The position numbers and the translations under genes were made by a program. Below, in pieces: positions 42,994 through 51,965 of a DNA stretch of 64,000 nt (the stretch's first letter is position 1; the number at the start of each line of letters is the position of its first letter). This stretch comes from Mycobacterium kyogaense (GTDB taxonomy: Bacteria; Actinomycetota; Actinomycetes; Mycobacteriales; Mycobacteriaceae): NCBI RefSeq assembly GCF_003254575.1, contig NZ_QJUA01000021.1, positions 27,516-91,515 on the forward strand. The letters are read 5' to 3'. The notes beneath the pieces were generated by a model. That model made no database searches and was not told the origin of the DNA. It saw only the letters and a program-made list of their open reading frames with translations.

Positions 42994-45459
42994 ATGACTT
43001 CCGCGAAGTCCCTGCCCACGCGCGCCCACGCCGTCATCATCGGCGGGGGAGTGATCGGCACCAGCGTGGCCTACCACCTGACGAAGCTGGGCCTGACCGA
43101 TGTGGTGCTGATCGAACAGGGGCAGCTCTCCAGCGGGACCACGTGGCATGCAGCGGGTTTGGTGGGCCAGTTGCGCGCCTCCGAGGGAATGACGCGCCTC
43201 GTGCAGTACTCGACGGCCCTGTACTCCGAGCTCGAGGCGGAAACGGGTCTGTCGGCGGGCTACAAGCAGTGCGGCGGCGTCACGGTGGCACGCACCGAGG
43301 ACCGCATGGAGCAGCTGCGCCGCACCGCTGCCAACGCGGCGGCGTTCGACCTCGACTGCCGGCTCCTCACCCCCGCCGAGGCCGCCGACCACTACCCGGT
43401 CATGCGCACCGACGATCTGGTCGGCGCGATCTGGTTACCTGCCGACGGCAAGGCCAACCCGACTGACCTGACCTTCGCGCTGGCCAAGGGGGCTCGGATG
43501 CGCGGCGCCCGCATCGTCGAGAAGACCCGGGTGCTCGACGTGACGACCGCCGACGGCGCGGTGACGGGGGTGCGCACCGACGCCGGTGACATCGAGGCCG
43601 ACATCGTCGTCAACTGCGCCGGCCAGTGGGCCAAACAGGTGGCCGCGATGGTCGGGGCCAACGTGCCGCTGCATTCGGCCGAGCATTTCTACGTCGTCTC
43701 CGAATCCATCGCCGGAGTGCACCCGGACCTGCCGATCCTGCGCGACCCGGACGGCTACACCTACTTCAAAGAAGAGGTCGGCGGTCTGGTCATCGGCGGG
43801 TTCGAACCCGAGGCCAAACCGTGGGTGTCACCGGATGCGATTCCGTACCCGTTCGAATTCCAACTGCTGGAGGAAGACTGGGAGCACTTCGAGATCCTGA
43901 TGAACAGCGCCCTGCTGCGCATCCCGGCGCTCGAGACCACCGGCATCAAGAAGTTCTACAACGGCCCGGAGAGCTTTACCCCCGACAACCAGTTCATCCT
44001 CGGCGAGGCCCCCGAGTGCCGGAACTTCTTCGTCGGTGCCGGCTTCAACTCCGTCGGGATCGCGACGGCGGGTGGCGCAGGGCGGGCACTCGCGGAGTGG
44101 ATCGTCGAGGGCGCTCCGACCACGGATCTGACCGGCGTCGACATTCGGCGCTTCGCACCGTTCAACGGCAACAACCGCTGGCTGCACGACCGCGTCGCCG
44201 AGGTGCTGGGCATCCACTACGAAATCCCTTGGCCTAACCGGGAAATGACCACCGCACGGCCGTTCCGGCGCTCGCCGGTACACCATCTTCTGGAGGCTGC
44301 CGGGGCGAATTTCGGCAGCAAGATGGGGTGGGAGCGCGCCAATTTCTTCGCCCCGGACGGGCAGGCGCCGGTGATCGAATACACCTGGGACGCACCGAAC
44401 TGGCTGGTGTGGTCGGCGGCCGAGCAGGCCAGCACGCGCAACGCCGTGACGGTGTTCGACCAGACGTCGTTCTCGAAGTATCTCGTCGTCGGCCGCGACG
44501 CCGAGGCCGCACTGCAGTGGTTGTGCACCGCCGATGTCGCCGTGCCGATCGGCAGGGCCGTCTACACCGGGATGCTGAACGCGCGCGGCACCTACGAAGC
44601 CGACGTCACGGTGACGCGGACCGGCGCACAGGAGTTCCTCGTCGTCAGCGGTGCGGCCAGCACCGAGCGGGACAAGGACCACGTACGCAGGAATCTGCCG
44701 AGCGCGCACGCGGATGCTCACATCGTCGATGTCACCTCGGCCTACGCGGTGTTCGGTGTCATGGGTCCACGCTCACGCGACCTGTTGGCAGCGCTCACCG
44801 ACGCCGACCTGTCCGACGCGGCCTTCGGCTTCGGGACGAGCCGTCTGCTGTCGCTGGGGTATGCGACGGTGCGCGCAACCCGCATCACCTACGTCGGCGA
44901 GCTGGGTTGGGAGCTGTACGTGCCGACCGAGTTCGCCGTCGGCGTCTACGAGGACCTGATGCGGGTCGGCGCCGACTACGGGGTCGCTCGTGGCGGGTAC
45001 TACGCGCTCGAGTCTCTGCGTCTAGAGAAGGGCTACCGTGCCTTCGGCCGTGAGCTCTCGCCCAGTGAGAGCCCCGTCGAGGCCGGCTTGCTGTTCGCGT
45101 GCAAGCTCGGCACCGACATCGACTTCCTGGGCCGCACGGCGGTCGAGGAGGCGCGCCGCCGCGGGCCGACGCGCAAACTCGCCGGATTCCGCGTCGAGTC
45201 GGGTGATCCGATGCTGTGGGGTGGCGAACTGATCCTGCGCAACGGCGTGGTCGCCGGGCAGGCCACCTCCGCGGCCTGGGGCGAGACGACGGGCGCGTGC
45301 GTGGGTCTGGCGTACCTGAGGGCCCCGGACGGTTCGGTGGTGGACGCGGACTGGGTGCGCGCCGGCGATTACGAGATCAGCGTCGGGTCCCGTCGCTACC
45401 CGATCTCGGTGTCCCTGCGATCGCTCTACGACCCGGCGGGCGAGCGGATCCGCGGGTGA
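42994..45459 (+). CDS. Dimethylglycine/sarcosine dehydrogenase-like flavoprotein with GCV_T domain
   Basis: An 821-residue two-part enzyme. Seen: an N-terminal DAO-type FAD domain (IIGGGVIGTSVAYHL, residues 15-29), His52 in SGTTWHAAGL at the position of covalent FAD attachment in dimethylglycine oxidase, a FAO_M-type linker, then a C-terminal tetrahydrofolate-binding aminomethyltransferase (GCV_T) domain from about residue 430 with YVGELGWELYVPTEF and YYALESLRLEKGYRAFG. Such enzymes oxidise an N-methyl group and pass the one-carbon unit to folate. The natural substrate may be dimethylglycine, sarcosine or a relative. Confidence 0.9.
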   Translation: MTSAKSLPTRAHAVIIGGGVIGTSVAYHLTKLGLTDVVLIEQGQLSSGTTWHAAGLVGQLRASEGMTRLVQYSTALYSELEAETGLSAGYKQCGGVTVARTEDRMEQLRRTAANAAAFDLDCRLLTPAEAADHYPVMRTDDLVGAIWLPADGKANPTDLTFALAKGARMRGARIVEKTRVLDVTTADGAVTGVRTDAGDIEADIVVNCAGQWAKQVAAMVGANVPLHSAEHFYVVSESIAGVHPDLPILRDPDGYTYFKEEVGGLVIGGFEPEAKPWVSPDAIPYPFEFQLLEEDWEHFEILMNSALLRIPALETTGIKKFYNGPESFTPDNQFILGEAPECRNFFVGAGFNSVGIATAGGAGRALAEWIVEGAPTTDLTGVDIRRFAPFNGNNRWLHDRVAEVLGIHYEIPWPNREMTTARPFRRSPVHHLLEAAGANFGSKMGWERANFFAPDGQAPVIEYTWDAPNWLVWSAAEQASTRNAVTVFDQTSFSKYLVVGRDAEAALQWLCTADVAVPIGRAVYTGMLNARGTYEADVTVTRTGAQEFLVVSGAASTERDKDHVRRNLPSAHADAHIVDVTSAYAVFGVMGPRSRDLLAALTDADLSDAAFGFGTSRLLSLGYATVRATRITYVGELGWELYVPTEFAVGVYEDLMRVGADYGVARGGYYALESLRLEKGYRAFGRELSPSESPVEAGLLFACKLGTDIDFLGRTAVEEARRRGPTRKLAGFRVESGDPMLWGGELILRNGVVAGQATSAAWGETTGACVGLAYLRAPDGSVVDADWVRAGDYEISVGSRRYPISVSLRSLYDPAGERIRG

Positions 45460-45501
45460 CACCTGCCCGGACGGGTAGGTCCAACAGGTCGAAAGCCTGC
45501 T

Positions 45502-45531
45502 CATCTGATCAGCTAGACAGATGATCAGATG
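45502..45531. promoter_or_regulatory. Operator before cbiM, similar to the site before sodA
   Basis: CATCTGATCA and TGATCAGATG form a perfect 10-bp inverted repeat with a 10-base spacer. Inside it, ATCTGATCA-GC-TAGACAGAT (45503-45522) matches 17 of 20 bases of the site at 48275-48294; the four bases before both (GCTC) are identical too. Confidence 0.6.
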
Positions 45532-45570
45532 GGTCATACGCTCGCCGATGTGAACGTCACTTACCAGGCG

Positions 45571-46257
45571 ATGCACATGAGCGACGGCATCGTCAACGCC
45601 CCGGTCTCGGTGCTGTTCGGGGTGCTGGCCCTGGTCGCGCTCGGCCTCTGCGCATGGCGGGCCCGGGAGGAACTCGACGAGCGCACCGTGCCGCTCGCCG
45701 GCCTGGTCGCCGCGTTCATCTTCGCGGTCCAGATGGTCAACTTCCCGATCCTGCCCGGGGTGAGCGGCCACCTTCTCGGGGGCGCGCTGGCCGCGATCCT
45801 CGTCGGCCCGTTCACCGGCGCGCTGTGTGTGGCGATCGTGCTCGTCGTGCAGAGTCTGCTGTTCGCCGACGGCGGCATCACGGCGCTGGGCACCAACATC
45901 ACCAACATGGCGCTGATCGGGGTTGCCGCGGGTTACGGCACCGCGGTGCTGACCTACCGTCTCGTTCGTCGGGTGCGGTCTGACGTGTCTGTTCCGCTGG
46001 TGGGTGCGGTCGCGTTCGTCTCCGCGGTCGTGGGCACCGTGTGCGCCTCCATGGGTTTCGTGCTCGAATACGCCCTCGGTGGGGCGGGCTCGTCGTCGCT
46101 CACCACGGTGGCGTCCTACATGTTCGGCACTCATGTGCTGATCGGCATCGGCGAGGGCATCATCACTGCGCTGACGGTGGTCGCCGTCGTCCGCGCCCGT
46201 CCCGACCTGGTCTACCTGCTGCGGAGCACGCGCACCCCGGCCACGGTGGCGGCATGA
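45571..46257 (+). CDS. cbiM: Cobalt/nickel ECF transporter substrate-binding subunit CbiM
   Basis: A 228-residue membrane protein that binds Co2+ or Ni2+ for the energy-coupling-factor transporter. Seen: an N-terminal MHMSDGIVNAP, and six to seven membrane segments including QMVNFPILPGVSGHLLGGALAAIL and SLLFADGGITALGTNITNM. In CbiM/NikM the free N-terminus with His2 is a metal ligand, so translation should start at the ATG at 45571. An in-frame ATG at 45529 would add 14 residues and bury that ligand. First gene of a four-gene operon with cbiQ and cbiO. Confidence 0.92.
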   Translation: MHMSDGIVNAPVSVLFGVLALVALGLCAWRAREELDERTVPLAGLVAAFIFAVQMVNFPILPGVSGHLLGGALAAILVGPFTGALCVAIVLVVQSLLFADGGITALGTNITNMALIGVAAGYGTAVLTYRLVRRVRSDVSVPLVGAVAFVSAVVGTVCASMGFVLEYALGGAGSSSLTTVASYMFGTHVLIGIGEGIITALTVVAVVRARPDLVYLLRSTRTPATVAA

Positions 46258-46625
46258 CCGGGGCCCGCCGCTGGCGGTTCTGGGCCGCATTCGCCGTGGC
46301 AACGCTGATCATCGCCGGCGGATTGTCGTATCTGGCCAGCTCGAGCCCCGACGGGCTGGATTCGGCCACACTGCAGGGTTGCCAGCGGGTCGAGACCGTC
46401 GATGGCGAGCACCTGCAGGGAGACTGCATCGCCCAGCACGCCGGCGAGCATGTCTTCGCGCACTCGCCGCTGGCCGACTACTCCATCGGCGGACGCGACG
46501 GGACGGGCGGGGTGGCCGGAGTCGCCGGTGTCGCCGTCACCGTGCTCATCGCCTCCGGTGCCTTCTGGCTGATCGCCCGCTCGCGCCGGGCGTCGGCGTC
46601 CGCCGCGCCCGCCAACCAAGACTGA
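46254..46625 (+). CDS. PDGLE-domain protein (CbiN-like helper)
   Basis: A 123-residue protein with two membrane helices (residues about 8-27 and 88-106) around an extracytoplasmic loop. Seen: ASSSPDGLDSA just after the first helix, which is the PDGLE signature with the last two positions changed, a loop with two Cys (GCQRV, GDCIAQ) and the ADYSIGG segment. PDGLE proteins take the place of CbiN/NikN next to CbiM or NikM in metal ECF transporters. It overlaps cbiM by four bases. Confidence 0.85.
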   Translation: MTGARRWRFWAAFAVATLIIAGGLSYLASSSPDGLDSATLQGCQRVETVDGEHLQGDCIAQHAGEHVFAHSPLADYSIGGRDGTGGVAGVAGVAVTVLIASGAFWLIARSRRASASAAPANQD

Positions 46626-46634
46626 CCCCGTCCG

Positions 46635-47414
46635 ATGGGGGCCGGCCACGCGCATCCGCTGTACCGCGACGGTGATTCGCCGCTGCATCGGCTGCCCGCC
46701 GAGGTGAAGATCGTCACGCTGGTGGCGTTCGTGCTGGCCGTCGTCGCCACGCCGCGAGAGCTGTTCTGGCCCTTCGGTCTCTACGCGCTGATCGTGTTGA
46801 CGGTGTGGGCGGTGGCGAAGATCCCGCTGCGGTGGGTGCTGCCTCGGATGCTCATCGAGGCACCGTTCGTCGTGCTCGCGGTGCTGCTGCCGTTCGCCGA
46901 GGGCGGCGAGCAGGTCAGGGTCGGCGGACTGTCGCTGTCGGTGGCCGGTCTGTACGCGGCGTGGGGCATCGTCATCAAGGGCACGCTCGGGGTGGCCGCC
47001 TCGCTGACCGTGGCTGCCACCACGACAGCGCGCGAGCTCCCCGTGGCGCTCAGCCGGCTGCGTGTGCCGGCAGTGATCGTGTCGATGCTGACGCTGATGA
47101 TCCGCTACGTCGACGTGCTCGCCGCGGAGATCCGACGCATGCGGCTGGCCCGGGTGTCTCGCGGTGATTCACCGCGCATGCTGCATCAGATAGGCGCGAC
47201 CGCTGCCGGTGTCGGGGCGTTGTTCCTGCGGTCTTACGAACGCGGCGAGCGGGTCTACCTGGCGATGCTGTCCCGCGGCTTCGACGGACGGGTACCGCCG
47301 TTGGCCCTCGGTGCCGGATGTCCGGCTGCCGCGTCGTCGCGGCAATGGGTGCTCGCGCTGCTGCCCGCCACGGCTGCGGTGCTGGTCGCGGCCTCTGCAT
47401 GGGTGTTCCGATGA
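46635..47414 (+). CDS. cbiQ: ECF transporter transmembrane coupling subunit CbiQ
   Basis: A 259-residue T-component linking the metal-binding subunit to the ATPase. Seen: an N-terminal DSPLHRLPAEVKIVTLVAF, several membrane helices, and two coupling motifs of the ARG type, ARVSRGDSP and AMLSRGFDG, in the long cytoplasmic helices near residues 173 and 216. The order cbiM-PDGLE-cbiQ-cbiO is standard. It begins nine bases after the PDGLE gene and overlaps cbiO by four. Confidence 0.92.
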   Translation: MGAGHAHPLYRDGDSPLHRLPAEVKIVTLVAFVLAVVATPRELFWPFGLYALIVLTVWAVAKIPLRWVLPRMLIEAPFVVLAVLLPFAEGGEQVRVGGLSLSVAGLYAAWGIVIKGTLGVAASLTVAATTTARELPVALSRLRVPAVIVSMLTLMIRYVDVLAAEIRRMRLARVSRGDSPRMLHQIGATAAGVGALFLRSYERGERVYLAMLSRGFDGRVPPLALGAGCPAAASSRQWVLALLPATAAVLVAASAWVFR

Positions 47415-48163
47415 GCCCGGATTCGACGATCACAGCGGTCCATGTCGAGGACCTGCACTACACCTATCCGGACGGGCACACCGCGCTCTCCGGTGTCGAC
47501 CTCGACGTCGCACCGGGGGAGAGGGTCGCGCTGCTCGGGCCCAACGGGGCGGGTAAGACGACGCTGATGCTGCACCTCAACGGTGTGCTGAGCGCATCGC
47601 AGGGGCGGGTGGAGATCGGCGGGACGCCGGTGGTGCGCAGCACCCTGCGCGAGATCCGCCGTCGCGTGGGGTTGGTGTTCCAAGACCCCGACGACCAGTT
47701 GTTCATGCCCACGTTGGCTCAGGACGTCGCGTTCGGCCCGGCGAATTTCGGGCTGCGCGGCGCCGAGCTCGAGGCGCGGGTGGCCGCGGCTCTGGCAGCG
47801 GTGTCGATGTCCGAGCTGGCGGCGCGCAGCCCGGCCCACATGTCCGGCGGGCAACGGCGACGGGCCGCGCTGGCCACGGTATTGGCCTGTGAACCAGAGG
47901 TTTTGGTGCTCGACGAGCCGTCGGCGAATCTGGATCCGGTGGCTCGACGGGAGTTGGCGGAGACGCTGGCGGGGCTGGAGGCGACGATGATGATCGTCAC
48001 CCATGATCTGCCGTACGCCGCGCAGTTGTGCACCCGTGCGGTGATCATGGACCACGGCGCTGTGGTGGCCGACGGCCCGATCGCCGAGGTGCTCTCCGAT
48101 GGCGAGTTGCTGGCTGCGCATCGGCTGGAACTGCCCTGGGGCTTCGCGGTTCCGACGCCCTGA
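47411..48163 (+). CDS. cbiO: ECF transporter ATPase CbiO
   Basis: A 250-residue ABC ATPase powering cobalt/nickel uptake. Seen: Walker A GPNGAGKT at residues 43-50, the Q-loop VFQDPDDQLF characteristic of ECF ATPases, signature MSGGQRRR, Walker B VLVLDEPSANLDP and the H-loop MIVTHDLPYA. Last gene of the operon. Uptake of cobalt would feed the cobalamin genes at 59-62 kb of this window; nickel uptake is also possible. Confidence 0.93.
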   Translation: MSPDSTITAVHVEDLHYTYPDGHTALSGVDLDVAPGERVALLGPNGAGKTTLMLHLNGVLSASQGRVEIGGTPVVRSTLREIRRRVGLVFQDPDDQLFMPTLAQDVAFGPANFGLRGAELEARVAAALAAVSMSELAARSPAHMSGGQRRRAALATVLACEPEVLVLDEPSANLDPVARRELAETLAGLEATMMIVTHDLPYAAQLCTRAVIMDHGAVVADGPIAEVLSDGELLAAHRLELPWGFAVPTP

Positions 48164-48274
48164 ATTCTCTCCTTCCGATGTTTGGCGCGGGTCCCGCCGC
48201 GGTAGGTGCGTGATGTGCTGCATCGACGTCTGCCGCGGCCGGCCCCGCTCCACGACCCTAACACAAGGCTGCTC

Positions 48275-48294
48275 ATCTGTTCAGGTGGACAGAT
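48275..48294. promoter_or_regulatory. Operator before sodA
   Basis: ATCTGTTCA-GG-TGGACAGAT, arms matching at 8 of 9 positions, directly abuts a -10 element. It is nearly the same as the site in front of cbiM, so one regulator probably acts at both. Confidence 0.6.
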
Positions 48295-48299
48295 ATAGT
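48294..48299 (+). promoter_or_regulatory. -10 element of sodA
   Basis: TATAGT, 28 bases before the ATG; the operator occupies the -35 to -10 spacer just upstream. No -35 consensus is seen, so the promoter may need an activator or be weak when the site is bound. Confidence 0.45.
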
Positions 48300-48327
48300 C
48301 GTGGGCGTCGACGACGAAAGGATTTCC

Positions 48328-48957
48328 ATGGCTTCCATGGCGGAGTACACGCTGCCCGATCTCGACTACGACTACGGGGCGCTCGAACCCCATATCTCTG
48401 GACAGATCAACGAGATTCACCACAGCAAGCACCACGCGACCTACGTCAAAGGCGTCAACGACGCGATCGCCGCACTCGAGGAGGCCCGCGGAGCCGGCGA
48501 CCACAGTGCGATCTTCCTGCACGAGAAGAACCTCGCGTTCCACCTCGGCGGGCACGTCAACCACACGATCTGGTGGAAGAACCTGTCGCCGGACGGCGGA
48601 GACAAGCCTGTCGGTGAGTTGGCCGCGGCCCTCGACGACCAGTTCGGTTCCTTCGACGCCTTCCGCGCCCAGTTCACCGCTGCGGCCAACGGGTTGCAGG
48701 GCTCGGGGTGGGCGGTGCTGGGCTACGACACGCTCGGCAGCAGGCTGCTGACCTTCCAGCTGTTCGACCAGCAGGGCAACGTGCCGCTGGGCATCATCCC
48801 GCTGCTGCAGGTCGACATGTGGGAACACGCCTACTACCTGCAGTACCGCAACGTGAAGGCCGATTACGTGAAGGCCTTCTGGAATGTGGTCAATTGGGCC
48901 GATGTCCAGCGGCGGTTCACCGCAGCGATGACGCAGGCGCCGGGTCTTCTGAACTGA
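48328..48957 (+). CDS. sodA: Superoxide dismutase, Mn/Fe type
   Basis: A 209-residue enzyme that dismutates superoxide. Seen: all four metal ligands in context ([36 protein letters not shown]), with the high similarity expected of mycobacterial SodA proteins. AAAGGA lies five bases before the ATG at 48328, giving [12 protein letters not shown]; the ATG at 48337 would give the more usual MAEYTLPDL but has poorer spacing. No signal peptide is present. Its 3' end overlaps the convergent histidine kinase gene by 41 bases. The upstream operator links it to metal uptake by cbiMQO. Confidence 0.94.
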   Translation: MASMAEYTLPDLDYDYGALEPHISGQINEIHHSKHHATYVKGVNDAIAALEEARGAGDHSAIFLHEKNLAFHLGGHVNHTIWWKNLSPDGGDKPVGELAAALDDQFGSFDAFRAQFTAAANGLQGSGWAVLGYDTLGSRLLTFQLFDQQGNVPLGIIPLLQVDMWEHAYYLQYRNVKADYVKAFWNVVNWADVQRRFTAAMTQAPGLLN

Positions 48958-50458
48958 GCGGCGCGGTTGCCGCGTGCAGCCGTATCGTGAACGACGTTGA
49001 TCCAGAGCGAGATTCGGCGCTGATGCTGCCACCGTGGGATTCGACGATGGACGCGGCGATCGACAACCCCAGTCCGAAGCTGCCGGTCTCCCGCGATCGT
49101 GAGGAGTCGGCGCGAACGAACCGGCCGAACAGATGGGGTAGGACAGCGGCGTCGATGCCGGGTCCGTCGTCGGCGACGGTCATCTCCACGAAAGGCTCGC
49201 CCCCGAGCACATCGGCGTTGCCGCGTCCGGTCGTGATCGAGGTGGTGACGGTCGTGCCGGCCGGGGTGTGCACCCGGGCGTTGGACAACAGGTTGGCCAG
49301 CGCCTGGTGCAGCTGGGCGCGGTCGGCCCGCACCCACACCGCGCCGTCCGGCACCCGGGTCGGCCAGTGGTGCGTCGGTGCGGAGACCGCGGCGTCGTTG
49401 ACCGCGTCGACCACCAGCTCGGTCACGTCGACATCGGTGATCTGACGATCCTGGCCCTCGTCCAGGCGGGCCAGCAGCAGCAGGTTGCTGACCAGATCGC
49501 TCATCCGCTGCGCCTCGGATTCGATACGCGCCAACGAGTATTCGGTGGTCTCGGGCAGGACATCGCTGTCCTGGCGGGTCAGCTCGGCGTAGCCGTGGAT
49601 CGCCGCGAGCGGGGTGCGCAGCTCGTGGCTGGCATCGGTGATGAACTGACGCATCCGCCGATTGGACGCCGCCACATCGCCCAGGGAGCGTTCGACATGG
49701 TCCAGCAGACGGTTCAGCGTCACCCCGACCATGCCCACCTCGCTGCGCGGATCTGTGTCGGCGACGGCGACTCGTGGTGCGATCGTGTGGTTGTCACCGT
49801 CGAGCGGCAGTTCGGCCACCGCGGCGGCGGTGGCCGCGACCCGGCGCAGCGGTCGCAGCGCGAATCGCACGATCGCGATGGTGCACACCGCGGTGACCAG
49901 CACGGCCAGCGCGACCATCCCGGACACCACCGCCGTCTCCCGGATCATCGCGTCCCACGCCGGTGCCCGCGAGACGCCGGTCACCAGGATCTCGTTCGGT
50001 CCGCCGGGTTGCCCGGTCATGCGGTACCAGCCCAGGCCGGGTAGCTCGACGGTGTGGGGCCCCGGATCCGTCCACGAGAGGTTCGCGATCGCGGCGGTGG
50101 CCTCGGCCGGTGCCGGCTGTGCATCGCCGTCACCGAACAACGCCGAGTCGACGACGGCGCCGTCACGGAGCAGCGTGACGACATTGCCGGGAGCCTGGCC
50201 GATCAGCCGGGTCAACGGCTTCATCGACCCCGGGGGCGGCAGTTCACCGTCGGGCCCGGCGGTGCTGCGGTACTTTTCGACCGACTCGATGCAGGCGTTG
50301 GCGGCACCGGCCAGCTGGGCGTCGATGATGCCCAGCACTGACGCCCGCAGGCTCACCACCGACGCCGTCCCGACTGCGATCAGGACGGCCATCACCAGCA
50401 CGGACACCCCGACCGCGAGTTGGCGCAGCAGGCTCCAGCGCCGCCAGGTCTTCCTCAC
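48917..50458 (-). CDS. Two-component sensor histidine kinase, TrcS-like
   Basis: A 513-residue membrane kinase. Seen: membrane helix 1 (about 13-35), an extracytoplasmic sensor region, helix 2 (about 176-198), a HAMP linker, the H-box [16 protein letters not shown] with phospho-acceptor His278, N-box [11 protein letters not shown]1 DDGPGI and G2 [10 protein letters not shown]. The GTG start overlaps the regulator stop by four bases, so the pair is coupled. The order regulator-kinase and overall form resemble the mycobacterial TrcRS system, but a precise orthologue was not established. The signal is unknown. Confidence 0.88.
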   Translation of the reverse strand: MRKTWRRWSLLRQLAVGVSVLVMAVLIAVGTASVVSLRASVLGIIDAQLAGAANACIESVEKYRSTAGPDGELPPPGSMKPLTRLIGQAPGNVVTLLRDGAVVDSALFGDGDAQPAPAEATAAIANLSWTDPGPHTVELPGLGWYRMTGQPGGPNEILVTGVSRAPAWDAMIRETAVVSGMVALAVLVTAVCTIAIVRFALRPLRRVAATAAAVAELPLDGDNHTIAPRVAVADTDPRSEVGMVGVTLNRLLDHVERSLGDVAASNRRMRQFITDASHELRTPLAAIHGYAELTRQDSDVLPETTEYSLARIESEAQRMSDLVSNLLLLARLDEGQDRQITDVDVTELVVDAVNDAAVSAPTHHWPTRVPDGAVWVRADRAQLHQALANLLSNARVHTPAGTTVTTSITTGRGNADVLGGEPFVEMTVADDGPGIDAAVLPHLFGRFVRADSSRSRETGSFGLGLSIAASIVESHGGSISAESRSGSTSFTIRLHAATAPLSSEDPAPASSLR

Positions 50459-51222
50459 GGCGCCGGCCGCAGCAGGTAGCCGACGCCACGCACCGTGTGG
50501 ATCATCGGTTCCCGGTCCGCGTCGATCTTCTTGCGCAGGTACGACACGTACAGGTCCACGATGCTGGAGCGCCCGCCGAAGTCGTAGTTCCACACCTGCC
50601 GGAGAATGTCGCTGCGGGACAGAGCTTTACGTTGATTGCGCATCAGCAGGCGCAGGAGCTCGAACTCGGTGGAGGTCAGGCTCACCTCCTCGCCGGCGCG
50701 GGTCACCTCCCGGCTGGCGGCGTCGAGAGTGAGATCGCCGACCACCAGCGTCTCGTCGTCAGGCGGCGTGAGGTGGGCCGAGCGGCGCAGCAGGCCCCGC
50801 AGCCGCGCGACCAGTTCCTCCAGCGAGAACGGTTTGGTCATGTAGTCATCCCCGCCCGCGGTCAAACCGGTGACCCGGTCGTGCACCGAATCTCGCGCCG
50901 TCAGGAACAGCGTCGGGATGTAGGGCCCGCTGTTGCGCAGTTCGGCCAGCACGCTCACCCCGTCCATGTCGGGCAGCATGATGTCGAGCACGAGCAGGTC
51001 GGGGGAATGGGTGCGGTACTTCTCGACCGCCTCTGCGGCATCGTGGGCCACCTCGATGTCCCAACCCTCGTACTTCAGTGCCATGCGCACGAGATTGGTC
51101 AGCGCTCGCTCGTCGTCGACGAGGAGGACCCGGATCGGCGACCCGTCCGGTCGCGACAAGCGCGGCAACTTACCCAGGATCGCGCGGCGAGGCCCGCTGC
51201 CCTCGATCGGTGCAGACGTCAT
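50455..51222 (-). CDS. OmpR/PhoB-family response regulator, TrcR-like
   Basis: A 255-residue DNA-binding response regulator. Seen: a 30-residue basic leader, receiver domain with VLLVDDE (acidic pocket) and phospho-acceptor Asp80 in LLVLDIMLPDMDG, the switch Thr in LFLTARD and Lys in MTKPFS, then an OmpR-type winged helix (LTSTEFELLRLLMRN, LSRSDILRQVW, VDLYVSYLRKKID). It is transcribed with the kinase gene and diverges from doxX across 187 bases, an arrangement that could let it control doxX as well as itself. Confidence 0.92.
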   Translation of the reverse strand: MTSAPIEGSGPRRAILGKLPRLSRPDGSPIRVLLVDDERALTNLVRMALKYEGWDIEVAHDAAEAVEKYRTHSPDLLVLDIMLPDMDGVSVLAELRNSGPYIPTLFLTARDSVHDRVTGLTAGGDDYMTKPFSLEELVARLRGLLRRSAHLTPPDDETLVVGDLTLDAASREVTRAGEEVSLTSTEFELLRLLMRNQRKALSRSDILRQVWNYDFGGRSSIVDLYVSYLRKKIDADREPMIHTVRGVGYLLRPAP

Positions 51223-51409
51223 CGGTCCATTGTCGCGGGCGTCCGGCGCCCGACAGCACGCTTCATAGAGACCTCATACCTTCGCCTGCCCCTGCGGCTT
51301 TTATGAATCGCCTATGAGTCCGGCGGTGCCGGCCCGCGGGGCCATGACGATGGGGGCGACCGCCGGTGGGCGGCGAATTCCACGCATCCTCGGAAAGGAC
51401 ACCTGCACC

Positions 51410-51829
51410 ATGAGCATCAGCACGCTCGACACCCGAATCGACAACCAGTCCGCAGTGGCGCTGGGAGCCTTCCGCATCCTGGTCGCGCTCCTGTTCGCGA
51501 TGCACGGTGTGGCCAAGCTGTTCGGGTGGCCGCAGGGCCAGCCGGTTCCCCTCGGGGTGTGGCCGGCCTGGTGGGCCGGGGTGCTCGAGGTGGTGCTCGG
51601 CAGCCTCATCGCCCTCGGATTGTTCACCCGCGCCGCGGCGTTCGTCGCGTCCGGGATGATGGCCGTCGCCTATTTCTGGATGCACTTCCCCGATGGCTTC
51701 TGGCCACTGGTCAACGGCGGAGAGGCGGCGGTCCTGTACTGCTTCGTCTTCCTCCTCCTGGTCGCCACCGGACCCGGCGCGCTGACCGTGCAGCGCCGTC
51801 GTCGCACTCCGGCGTCAATCGAAAAATGA
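51410..51829 (+). CDS. DoxX-family membrane protein
   Basis: A 139-residue protein with four hydrophobic segments. Seen: the N-terminal LGAFRILVALLFAMHGVAKLFG, WAGVLEVVLGSLIALGLFTR and MAVAYFWMHFPDGFWPLVNGGE, the standard DoxX pattern. AAGGAC lies 8-9 bases before the ATG at 51410; an earlier in-frame ATG lacks a site. Mycobacterial DoxX works with SodA and SseA in a membrane complex that resists oxidative and thiol stress. sodA is only 2.5 kb away here, but on the far side of the two-component genes. Confidence 0.88.
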   Translation: MSISTLDTRIDNQSAVALGAFRILVALLFAMHGVAKLFGWPQGQPVPLGVWPAWWAGVLEVVLGSLIALGLFTRAAAFVASGMMAVAYFWMHFPDGFWPLVNGGEAAVLYCFVFLLLVATGPGALTVQRRRRTPASIEK

Positions 51830-51965
51830 ACGTGTAGAGCGTCTTTCATAGACGACGCACATGTTGTGTGTTGGCTATGAAGACCTGGCGGCACAGCCCG
51901 GGACCCCTAAATTGAATTCCACGAGGCCGGAATCGACTGGCCAGCAACCACTGTGGAGGACGAGC

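Noticed and set aside
45460..45570. Cobalamin riboswitch before cbiM
   Set aside because: The gap is only about 110 bases, dominated by the inverted repeats, and I see no B12-box or room for the conserved core.
51840..51854. CGTCT-TTCAT-AGACG hairpin after doxX
   Set aside because: A 5-bp stem is too weak to call a terminator in DNA of this composition.
51830..51965. SigH-type autoregulatory promoter (GGAA then GTT) before the SigH-like gene
   Set aside because: No pair of boxes with correct spacing could be found in the intergenic region.
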